Source: Haberlea rhodopensis (Eukaryota; Streptophyta; Magnoliopsida; Lamiales; Gesneriaceae). From it: 64,000 nt of DNA. The stretch is from positions 4,340,001 through 4,404,000 of the forward strand of contig CAJQUN010000014.1 in NCBI GenBank assembly GCA_907163345.1, in the 5' to 3' direction. This document shows positions 45,605-55,344 of this stretch, piece after piece. The position numbers were made by a program, and so were the translations under genes. Positions within the stretch are counted from its first letter, which is position 1, and each line of letters starts with the position of its first letter. The notes beneath the pieces are model-generated. The model worked only from the letters and a program-made list of their open reading frames with translations. It ran no database searches and was not told where the DNA came from.

Positions 45605-46198
45605 TGATGTGGTGGGGAAATTAGACCATATCAGGTAAAATCATTGCCAAACAGGAAAATACCCGAAGAGGATGATACTCCGTTCGGTCCACGAGGTCAA
45701 ACAGTGACATAAAATCCTATCATAGGGGCTGGTCAAACCGGATTTCCCGAACATGCTTTGAATAAAACGTGCCATAAACAAAAGAGTTATTAGTGGAGGC
45801 AATAAGTGGTAGCAAGTGGTGGGGGCATGATTAGTGGGAGATAATGGCGAGATCATGGGGGGTTAGAGGCTAGAATCAAGGTTTAATTGAGAGGCCAAAT
45901 TCTTGTATAAAAAGGAAGGAGAATCAGTACTTGAAGGAAGACTTTTTAGGCTCTCTATTTTAAAAAAGCACTCGGCATTTCATGAAAGAGGAAGAGAATT
46001 TTTCTTATCATGTTTCATCATAATATTACTCAATATTCTTGTAGGCAAATACTATAAAACTATCTTTGTTCATATTGGAATTTTATACTGGACTAAGTCT
46101 CGTGATTTTTCTCTTCTTCTTGGGGGGTTGTTCACGTAAAAAATCATGGTGTCCTATTTAATTTTTATGTTGCACAGCGAAAATATGGGATCACATCA
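45605..46198 (+). repeat. Tat-like LTR (594 bp)
   Basis: Starts TGATGTGGTGGGG after acttcagaaggtgatg and ends GGGATCACATCA, matching the ends of the Tat LTRs at 31039 and 41834 in reverse orientation. Inside are a TATA box (cttgtataaaaagg, about 45912-45925) and the 3' motifs tgttgcac and gggatcacatca shared with the other Tat LTRs. Confidence 0.78.
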
Positions 46199-46203
46199 AT
46201 AAT

Positions 46204-47050
46204 AATAAAAAATCCCCATCAAATGTTCATAATCTGGTTCCGATTATTCCTTATTCTTCGATTTTCTTCCCAGTTTCCTTCGAGTCTGCGCACTCGATCT
46301 CTTGCCATTTTATTCAATCCCTCGTTTCTTTTTTACTTTTGAGGCAAGCTTTTTGTATTTAGATTTCACAAGGAGGAAAATAGTGGTTATTATATATAGG
46401 GGCATAAAAGTCACTTTATAATTACATATATTTAAAATTGAGTGCTGGATACGTAAACTAATTATTTGAAAGATGAAAATTATTTAGCCTATTGATTTTT
46501 TAAATGGTTGGATTAGCTTATTCTGCTCTTTACAGGGCAAAATTTGCAAATTTTGCAAGAGAGATTTCGACATGTTTCTTATAATTTTCCCACTTATGAC
46601 ATTAATAATCTAATTAAGTTATATATATATATATATAATTTTCTAAAGAAGATCTAAACAAGTTAAAATAGTGTGAAATCAATAATTGGATTTAGAATTG
46701 TACTTTCTTTTAGGGCAAATTTCACTCACCATCCCATAGTTTACACGATGTTTCACTTAGCAATAAACTTTGAGAAATTACACTTTTCATACTAAGTAAT
46801 TTTTTTTTTTTTGGGTACCATTGGCTTGAATTCGTAAAAGGCTCATCATGCTTCGTATTACAATAAAATTTTAACAAAACAATATATACTTTTTTGACCG
46901 CACTACTGCCGGGTACTCAATCAGGTTTTACGATGGCTCCTCACCACCAACCATGATCGCAACCGATGGTTCTGTTAGAGAGCCCTTCAGCATTAGCCAG
47001 CACAACCCTGTTTTGTTTTCTACGTAGGGCGTAGAGTATAGCCAAATATA
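46204..47050. other. intergenic region
   Basis: AT-rich with a short (AT)n run near 46620-46637 and no recognised gene. Confidence 0.5.
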
Positions 47051-47305
47051 AAAAGATTTTTTAAAATAATATGAGAGATAGATGAGCAACAACCTTATTT
47101 TATTCTGGGAATACTTATAATATCTATTACATTAAAACATCTCCTTTCGGGAGCAGACGTGCTTGTTTAGCCTCTTATATAGATGAGGCTTGACTCAAGA
47201 ACACATAAACTGAAATACATAACAATATTACAAACGATTATAAAGAAAGAAAGAGATTATTACCAAACTATGAGTTGAAAGATTACAAAGCTTGGAGACT
47301 ACAAT

Positions 47306-47311
47306 TTTATT
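47306..47311 (-). terminator. poly(A) signal of the pararetrovirus
   Basis: AATAAA in minus sense, about 55 bp downstream of the TATA box at 47371-47364. In caulimovirids the poly(A) signal lies just after the transcription start, giving terminally redundant RNA. Confidence 0.55.
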
Positions 47312-47363
47312 CTCAGAAAATTATGGAGAATTTTCGATGTCCTTAGCTTCCTGAATGAATGCT

Positions 47364-47371
47364 TTTATATA
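47364..47371 (-). promoter_or_regulatory. TATA box of the pararetrovirus pregenomic promoter
   Basis: TATATAAA in minus sense within cctatataaaagcattc, in the non-coding region after the last viral ORF, as in caulimovirid genome-length promoters. A second minus-sense TATATAA lies at 47181-47175. Confidence 0.6.
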
Positions 47372-47748
47372 GGCGTGAATCCGGACTTCAACTTCGGATT
47401 CCAAATCTTGATTATTGTTGAGTGCGCCCGTGAGTGCGCCTTTAACTTTCACGTGGTGTGGAATCTTTGTCTGCGTGTGCCAACTTTTCTCGTGAGTGGC
47501 CCATTATTTTTGTCATAGTGCGTTTAATAGTTACTACACTAATTTTTAATGGTCCACACATTTTTCTTTGTCAGGGAATCTTTACATTATTGTTTTTGTG
47601 GCCCTCGAGGTTTAGAAAACGGGCTCTCTTGTCAGCAGGTCTTTTGTCTCTTCCTGCCTCTGATCTGTCGGGTTTGGATCGGAATCCTTTCCCGAACTCT
47701 GGTTCTTTCTGCTCCGGGCGTGCTTGGCAAATATGATCTATCCATCGG

Positions 47749-48481
47749 TCAATGTATGCCATGTTGCAGAATTTTCGGTAAGTTTCCCGCCAGAATAATG
47801 TTTTCCCAAAGAATTCTTCGTTTTGATTCAAATAGTTCTTCGGCAAATCTTGTTGATGTTCCTGTATTCAGCATAAAAGTACCGTTGGTTGAATTCTGAA
47901 AGAACTTAAATGAGTATTTGACTTTGTTCATTTCAGTTAGACAAACCCAAAGACCCCATGCACGTCTGATTGAAACTTCATCTTTTGTGATAGTCCCAGG
48001 CAAAATTTGTATACCTTCTGGTAGCGCCATTTTTATATTTTTAAGGAGTTTCGGTCTGGTCGTCTGAGCTTGATAAAATGAAAAGCCTCAATGATGCTTT
48101 TCTTTGCTGGTTCTGGAGTAGCACCAAAAAAATACAACTCCAAAATACCTCATCTGGCCAAATGTGGATTATTGGCCCATGTCTCGTGAACAGCTTCTCT
48201 GATCCACTTTGATAGTTTTGAGATTTCAGATAATGCTGGTGCAACAGTCTAAACCGAAGCCAGGGCTCCGAAATTATATCATTCTTGAACTTCGTTTGGC
48301 TGCCTTGTTTCATCCGAACTCTCGGATATTTTCTGGAGATATCAACAATAGATTTGTCTGGGTTGATACCCCGTCTGGTAATTAGTTTCTCCCAAGTACG
48401 TTGGTAATCCTGCATAGGTGAAAAAACTAAATCATCATTAGTTTGAACCCTAGAATTGCCAGTCATTTGCCGAAGGTTCAA
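47749..48481 (-). pseudogene. pararetrovirus downstream ORF (possible transactivator-like)
   Basis: Two overlapping minus-strand frames, 48481-48041 (146 codons) and 48030-47749 (93 codons), follow the RNase H. Some caulimovirid genera encode a translational transactivator here. I do not see a diagnostic motif, so the assignment rests on position only. The frames are offset, suggesting a frameshift. Confidence 0.4.
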
Positions 48482-49101
48482 CTCTCTCTCTTTTACCCCA
48501 AAGGTGTTGGGTTAACTTGAAGGTTCAGATTGTGATAACACATGACCCTCAACATTCGCTACATATTGTACATCATCAAGGAATGCATCATCTGCAGAAC
48601 TCGTGACAGGAGTACTTGAATCCATTGCCTCCGGGTTAGATGAGTCACGTTCTCTAAACACTTATTTCTGCACCGTTGGAGGTGCGGCCTGGAGGATGGG
48701 CCCTTTCAAGACTTCAAACAAACGTTCATGGTCCCGAAAGCATGCTCGTATGTGATCAGTAACAAGTTCTTGATCTGCTCGTTGAAGTCATCCTGCGACC
48801 TCAATATTGAGACAAAGAATCCCAAAGTCTCGTTCCAGGATCTCCAGGCTTTTCCTGAGATTCCTCACTCGTTTGAGGGTATAACTAGCAATATGTCCCT
48901 CCATCTCGTGTTAAAAAATCTGCAAGGACATTTTTATCAGATTTCACAATGACAATATCATAATCATAATATTGACATTCAAATTCTCATCTTACAAGTT
49001 TAGCCTTTTCTAGTTTGACTCAATTTTATTTTTTTTAGAAAAGACTTAACACTTGTATTATCTATTTTCAAGATAAATTTCTTTGCAAGTAGAAATAATG
49101 A

Positions 49102-49344
49102 CTATTTTTTAAAAGCCTTTATGACTGTAAAGAATTCTTTTTCGTTGATATGCCATCGAATAGCTTCACTGTCTGTGAAGAGACCGCTACAATATCTGCA
49201 TGGCATTTCTACGACTGGTGTGGCTTTCATGAGAACCGCTGCCCACCAATGATCACTAGCATCCGTGTATAACATCAATTCATCCTCTTCGTTCGGGATT
49301 GTAAGCTTTGGTTGTGGCCTGCAAACTTCTTTCATTCCACTCAA
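49102..49344 (-). pseudogene. pararetrovirus RNase H
   Basis: The minus-strand frame shows the catalytic TDASD motif, then CRYCSG and HINEKEFFTVIKA, matching the N-terminal half of caulimovirid RNase H. Downstream text is frameshifted. Confidence 0.85.
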
Positions 49345-51324
49345 ATTTAACGTCTTTTTTTAGTAACGGACTGAACACCTTTATATGGTTTGCCAGATTA
49401 TTAATGAACATTTCGGCAAAATTAACAACTCCTAGAAAGTTCTAAAGTTGCTTTTAAATCCTTGAGATCATCTGGATTCCTTGAACCTTCTCAACAATGT
49501 GGTTTTGAAGGATGATCCCAGATTCACCAATCTCGATCCCAAAAAACTCAATTTGTCTCGTAGCAATCATTGCCTTCCTTTCGGACAATACTAATCATTC
49601 TTTGTAGCAAACATCTGAAAGTATTTTATGATGCATGAGATGATCTTTCATGTTTCTTGACGCAATGAGAATGTCGTCAATATATACGAACATCAAGCTG
49701 AAGTGATCTTTGATAAGATTATCCACATTCTTTTGGAATATCTGGGGAGCGTTTGCCAATCCCATTGGCATGACATTCCAGATATAATGCCCTTGTGGTG
49801 TGGAGAATGTTATGTACTTTCGGATTGCTTCCTACATCTTAATATGGTAAAATCCAGACTTACAATCGAATTTGGAAAACAATTTGGCATTCTTGATGCT
49901 ATTACCAAGTGTTCTCTGCTTGGGATAAAGTATCCATCGAAATCCAAAATGTCGTTGATTCTTTTGTAGTTGATTAATAATTTTGACTTTTCTCTTTTGA
50001 TTTCTTCATGAATCCAGACAAGAAATCCTGGATGCTATATGGAGAAACACCTGCTGAAATTAACTTAAGGTCAAGATGTTCCTTAAGTATTATCTACATG
50101 TCCATCTGATCTTCCATATTCATGGGGATTGGTTTGAATCTAACGAACTCATTTTCTTTTCCGGCTTTCACCTTCAAAGTAGCTTTGAGCTCATTCTTAT
50201 TCAACCATGCCAGTGGATCATCGTTGTAGTTCCTCTGAATCTTCATTTTAACCTCCTCTAGAATAATTTGCTCTTCGATGGTAGACTATGTTGCACGGAT
50301 ACGGATACGCGGACACGTGGATACGCAGATACGGGTACGGCTGCACGGGATTTTCAAAATTTGTAGGATACGATACGTCCGGATACGGCAAATTTTATTA
50401 ATTTATTTATATATATATAAATATATAATTAATAATATTTGTAATAAATCAAGTTTCAAGCATATAATCAACATTAAACACATTAGAAATCAGAATAAAG
50501 TTGCAAACTCACCAACTTCACGACAAATGGTAAAATATTAATCCAGGACATCTAAAAATTTCAAGCATATAATCGACATAAACACATCAAAGTGGTTAGG
50601 AAATAGGGGTTTAGTTAAATAATTTAATTTAATTACAGTTTCAACCCTATTTTTTAAAAAAAATTCGAATTTGCCGTATCCTACCCGTATCGGATACGGT
50701 CAACGGCGTATCTTGACCGTATCCGAAACGTATCCGAAATAAAAATTTATTTTTTATCCTCGGATACGCCACGTGGCGTATCCGATACGTATCGGTGCCG
50801 TATCCTGTCGTATCCGTATCCCAGAAGTATCCGATACTTGACCGCAAAATTTTTTGGAGTATCGGTGCAACATAGATGGTAGATTAAGGTTGTGAAACCT
50901 CATTCTGCAATGCCTTTTTTTAGTATAACAGGGTTTCTGGAGTAACTTCATTCTCATCATGTTCTCTGAAAAACATAATATTAACCCAGTCAAAAGTTTG
51001 GGAATCCTTTTCACTAGGACCTTGTTGTCGAAACTGAATGATTGCTTCACTAAATTTTTGCTGATCCTTCATCTTTGATTGTCGAAGTTTTCCTTCATCA
51101 CCACGCTTGCTGTGAAAACTAATGGGGAACTTCACGTGAAACGCCTCCCTTAGTCGCTGCACAATAATCTTACAATCACAAAGGGTTGTGAAAATAAGTC
51201 GTCGTGTCTCATTCTCCTGGGTGAACCGCTTGAATGTCTGTAGGACATTGTTTCCTAGCAGTATATCAGCTCTTGTATCATGGAATAAATGGGTGGAGTC
51301 TTGAATTTGTACCACGGGTACCAT
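49345..51324 (-). pseudogene. pararetrovirus reverse transcriptase with upstream protease end
   Basis: 51324-50920 holds the end of the protease region (LLGNNVLQTF) and the linker to RT. RT follows on both sides of a MITE at 50287-50874. The active-site YIDD is readable at 49684-49673, in a frame different from that of flanking pieces. Several stops and indels are visible, so no functional polymerase is encoded. Confidence 0.82.
50277..50884. mobile_element. 588-bp MULE-type MITE inserted in the viral RT
   Basis: Element 50287-50874 begins tatgttgcacggatacgg and ends gtatcggtgcaacata, inverted repeats rich in ggatacg. Flanks GATGGTAGAC (50277-50286) and GATGGTAGAT (50875-50884) are a 9-10-bp target duplication, the size made by Mutator-like transposases. 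Both arms are packed with gtatccg/cggatac words. No transposase. Confidence 0.8.
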
Positions 51325-51339
51325 CTGCTCCTCCGATTA

Positions 51340-51621
51340 TTATTTACGCTCCCTGGACGCCTCATTAAGGATAAGGATTCGCTTGGAAAAGTCTCTTCCG
51401 GCAATAGCTGGTAATGTTTCACCAACTTCTTTGGGGAAGATATCACGTCTAGCAGTACATATTCCAGCTCGTGAATCGATATATGCTGTAAAATATTCTG
51501 CACGATATTTCTCATATAACATCCCAATGGAGATGTTAATGGAGAATGGACTTGTGGTCATCTGATCCAATATCTTTTTCTTTCCACCGTGAATTCTATT
51601 CCGTCTTGTAATCTTTCCCAA
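51340..51621 (-). pseudogene. pararetrovirus aspartic protease
   Basis: The minus-strand frame contains FTAYIDSRAGICTA. The position and wording fit the caulimovirid protease active site, which normally reads Asp-Thr/Ser-Gly; here Gly is replaced by Arg, so it would be inactive. Confidence 0.75.
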
Positions 51622-51987
51622 GGTTTATGTTCCTCGACAAATTCAATCCCAAGAATAAGTTGTTCTGGGACCATGCCTGCTGTTCCTTCAATTGTTAGAT
51701 CAATTTCACCAATTTTAGGTTTCCTTGATATCGGTCCACCATAGGTTGTTGGAGATAATATAAGACATCACAATGAAAGATGTTGTTCTTTTCCGCAATG
51801 TCAAAGATTATATATACTTCATGTCATCCTTCTTGACACTTCAGAATACATGTTGTTTTGAAGACATCAGGGATCTTCTGAATCCTACTTGATACTGCCT
51901 TTTGTTTTTCCCCGGGATAGTTACAGATAACCTATCCTGTTGGAAAGACATTCTTCTTGGCTCGATCATCAGGCTCCGACTTCTATT

Positions 51988-52470
51988 TTAAACAGGTTGG
52001 TCGTGTATCCTCATGTCGATCTCTCCTATTGTCGGAGTATCAATATTGTCCGACAATATTGCTTTAGCGAAATCTTCGAAGATTCTATGGACTTCGATGA
52101 ATTCATTTCTCACTAATACTTCTGAATGATGAGTATTCGAGAGCGCGTATGACACCTTGTAGGTGATCGAGTAAGGCATGTTCCCTTCTTTCATCAAATA
52201 ACATCTTTTAAAATCTTGATGAAGAGTAAGGACTTTGATGAAGTCTCGATCTCCTAAATTGTAGGCAATTCTTGGATTGATGTTAAAGGCCATCTTTCCT
52301 GCATTTCCTGCCACTGCTCCCAAACAAGAATCTTTGAGGTTCGGGATTCTTTTGTCCAAGATCGCTAGGTTGAGGGGTGAATCAATGCCTTCCTTGAAAG
52401 TTGCCTTGATTATAACTCTAATGGCTCCAATATGAATCCACGAGAGTGTGTTAGCAACTTCTATTTTCAC
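51988..52470 (-). pseudogene. pararetrovirus movement protein (30K superfamily)
   Basis: A 160-codon minus-strand frame reads as the core of the caulimovirid movement protein: WIHIGAIRVIIKATFKEGID, then GAVAGNAGKMAF, DFKRCYLMKEGNMPYSITY and VSYALSNTHH. These proteins form tubules through plasmodesmata. It lies downstream of the coat protein region and upstream of the protease. The frame is open over its core but has no intact flanking continuation. Confidence 0.85.
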
Positions 52471-52623
52471 CTGTTCTTAATCTCCTGGATTTCTCTGTAG
52501 GGGATTAAGTTCATCTCAATTTCGTTTCCCGTGAATTCCATCGGGATCGCAAATTCACAAGTTGTCGTGCTTCAAAGACCAATCATATCCATGGCTTTTT
52601 CCATTGCTCCAATTGTAAATACA

Positions 52624-54151
52624 TCATACATCTGAAGCTTTGAATCTTCTTTCATGATCTTCATAAGAGTTTATGAGAAACTGTGGTATGTGAGAAAAAC
52701 TCCATGGTTCTTCTCTGATCACGTGTTGAAGAAATTCTCGAACTGGATTCACCTCCATTATCAGAATAGATCTCTTCTTCATAGATGCTTTCATCTGACG
52801 GGATATCCTCAAATTGATACACATGCACCAAATCCTGGAAATAAACAGCATCTTCAAACTCTTTGGTATGCTCGAACTGTCTCACTCATCGGCTTTGGTT
52901 CTCTGGATAATCTATAGAGATATGTCCTCTTGCTCCGTATGTCCAGTAGTAACAATATTTGAAACTCTCATTCGCACGAGTATGTGTGCGTCTGAAAATT
53001 CTCTTCATCGGTGCTCTGCTGGAACTTGCTTGATTAGAACCTGTTGACAATGTTCTACTCCTGGTTGGTCCTAATCTTTGCCCAGATCTGTAGCTTCGGG
53101 ATTTCTGTTTGACCAAAACTTTCTAGGTCGCCATGAAGACCTACTTCCTCTTAACTACTTTCGTGGGCATAAGGATGACTTCTGTGTCTTTTCATCTTCC
53201 GCCTCTGGGGGTAGTTTCCAATGATAGTAGGGATATCATTCCCTGTACAGCAAAGAGGAGCTGTTTTGTTGATTCCTCTTAGCTTCTTGTAATTATTTTG
53301 GAGTTTCGCTTGATAATACCACTCCGCCAGCTTCATTTTAAGAAATGACAATTATGACATTCTCCTGGACACCGTCTCTATTCCATGTGGTGTATATTCA
53401 TGGATAAGCATTTCTCTCCACGGACTCGGTATTGCGGCAAAGAATAGTTTCGCTGCATCATTTTATGCCATCTTTGCCTTCCATCTATACTATGTAAAGA
53501 GATTGATGTACTTGTCTACATAACAAATATCATGTAGTTCCAGGCTAATTAGAGATCGTCTGTATATTTTCGCCTTTTCGTCCTCCATTCCTTAGAAGTA
53601 GCCCATTCCAATGAAACAGATTTTGAAAAATTTTCCCATATTGTCCACGATTTCTTTCAGGGACTCTCCGGCTACAACTTCTTCATTGGTTCCTGGGTCT
53701 CCGAGATCCCAGGCAATTTGACTGAACCTTCCAGACTCATTTGAGGAAGCATTATGAATCATTCTTTACTTAGATCCAGCGTTCCATCGGCTATTCTCAT
53801 TGCTGAAGCCCGTTTATCAATAAGAACTTCTCGATTTTTAAAATCCAAGATATCCATATTGAGCATAAGTCCATATGGATTTATCAGATCTAAATGAGAT
53901 TTTCTGTAAGGCGCTTGATGTATGTCTGGCCTGCGGGGATGACTCCTTACTCCGACTGGGGGATCTAAAGTTGCTGAGGAGAAATCTCTCTGATGTGGCA
54001 TTCTTTTATCTCCTTCGGGTGGATTGTGTGACCCAAAACTTTTTTGTGGTGGAGTTCTCTTTACAACTTCACATGTCTTCAATTCTAGGAGATTTAATCC
54101 CGCAAAAGAATCAGCAAGATCACGTAGATCTTTCACTTTGATTCTTTCCAT
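52624..54151 (-). pseudogene. pararetrovirus coat protein region
   Basis: Minus-strand pieces 54151-53759, 53351-53151, 53116-52886 and 52885-52661 lie in several frames. Around 53020-52960 a zinc-knuckle-like CYYWTYGARGHISIDYPEN is visible; two Cys of the CCHC motif are lost. It is followed by an acidic tail (YEEEIYSDNGGE). Basic Arg/Lys-rich stretches precede the knuckle. This is the expected arrangement of a caulimovirid coat protein, now broken. Confidence 0.7.
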
Positions 54152-54543
54152 TACTTTGTGGGTAGTATTGGATCTCCTCGGATGACAGCAATAAATTTTT
54201 CTGTTTTTGTCATGGGTCTTTGGACCTCATTGGCTTTCCCCTTTTTTGATGTAAAAGGGTTTCTGTTCCATGGGATGGTGGCAACCATCCTCCGTTTCTT
54301 CTTCCAAAAGGACGTGGTATTGATTCCAACTCCTTAACTCGGATTTGAACATCTCGAAGGTTTTCAAGAATTTACTCCTGATGTTTAATCATAATCTCCA
54401 CCTGAGTTTGAATCTGATGGATCTGTGCAGGGACATGGTATTGTAGGTATCCATAACTCTGCATTCTCTTCTGAATTTCTCTAAGATATTGGGATATCTT
54501 AGAAGTATCCGGCTCGATTTCTCGAAAGGTTGGTTCACCCATC

Positions 54544-54852
54544 CTATTCATCTGTTCTGGATCCTATTGGGTTGTTTGGATATGGAATCATGGGGTTGTG
54601 CTCATGATGATCTCTCTCCTGGGCCTCTGAAATCTCGTATTGTAGCTTAAGGTTCCTCCTGTAAAGGTTTCTTACTACCTTTTCCTTTCCCTGATACTGA
54701 TATATGCTAGCAGGGCTAGCACCAATTTCCAGTATGGCATTCCATTTCTGGTTGAAGTGTTTAGCTTCGGTCAGATATCTTTGATTTAGTTCTTCCAATT
54801 TCTGTAAGTACAACATGTATGACTTGCACCACGAACATTCGATCGGATCCAT
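54544..54852 (-). pseudogene. first ORF of the pararetrovirus (N-terminal part of the coat polyprotein)
   Basis: The minus-strand ATG at 54852 opens 102 codons starting MDPIECSWCKSYMLYLQKLE, about 80 bp after the primer site. The text is coiled-coil-like and ends at a stop where the coat protein region continues in other frames. The function is not recognised on its own. Confidence 0.55.
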
Positions 54853-54933
54853 AATATTTCTTGAATCGTCTCCTCCGTATAGATTATAAATTAATATTCA
54901 AGATATTTTATAGTATTTCCAGAATAAACTTAG

Positions 54934-54945
54934 GCTCTGATACCA
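54934..54945 (-). other. tRNA-Met primer binding site of the pararetrovirus
   Basis: TGGTATCAGAGC in minus sense, followed about 80 bp later by the first viral ATG. This primes minus-strand DNA synthesis and marks the conventional start of caulimovirid genomes. Confidence 0.85.
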
Positions 54946-55344
54946 TTTTGTGAAGGATCTGGATACTTGAATAAAACTTAGAAATGTGTTCAATTCAAGG
55001 ATGTAAAACGTTACAAACTTTAAAAGTACATGATATAAAGTGTTACAAACCTTGAAAATGCATTAAATGTAATTATTTAAAGTATAATTGGAGAATAAAA
55101 TAAGATGTAAACTATAAGATGTTTGGAGTAATTCTCTCTTTCTTTTATTATCACAGCAGATCAATTTAGACCAATTATGTATATAATTAGGACACAACTA
55201 GGACATACACGTATTTTCCGAAATTGCCCCTCTATCCTGAACAAAATTCCCGCCTTCATCGGATCAAGCCCTACCAGAAGAAAGGGTTTTCCAACTGCGA
55301 AGCTTACCTTTTTGATCAAGAAATCCGAAGCCCAGCTGAGAAAA

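Larger units (their letters stand above)
43508..46198 (+). mobile_element. chimeric or rearranged retroelement (Tat-type ends, Tekay-type middle)
   Basis: 43508-43610 matches the first 105 bp of the LTR at 45605-46198. At about 43611 the sequence changes to the end of a different LTR (ending gtgtcaca at 43819), then a tRNA-Met primer site (43827-43838) and a chromovirus-type gag (to 44302). At 44303 it changes again to tandem repeats that lead into a Tat-like polypurine tract and a complete Tat-like LTR. The outer flanks are ATAAT on both sides (43503-43507 and 46199-46203), but this is AT-rich sequence, so the duplication is only suggestive. Confidence 0.6.
47050..54945 (-). mobile_element. 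endogenous pararetrovirus (Caulimoviridae), near full length, decayed
   Basis: A minus-strand viral genome copy of about 7.9 kb including a 588-bp MITE. Order from the tRNA-Met primer site: small ORF, coat protein region with zinc knuckle, movement protein, protease, reverse transcriptase, RNase H, a further ORF, then a promoter and poly(A) signal region. Coat protein before movement protein, and an ORF after RNase H, fit the cavemovirus/solendovirus side of the family; the genus is an inference. There is no LTR or integrase, so host integration was probably by DNA repair. Many stops and frameshifts exist in every domain. Confidence 0.85.

Noticed and set aside
49703..54141. Plus-strand frames opposite the pararetrovirus
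   Set aside because: Shadows of the minus-strand viral domains; they show no independent motifs.
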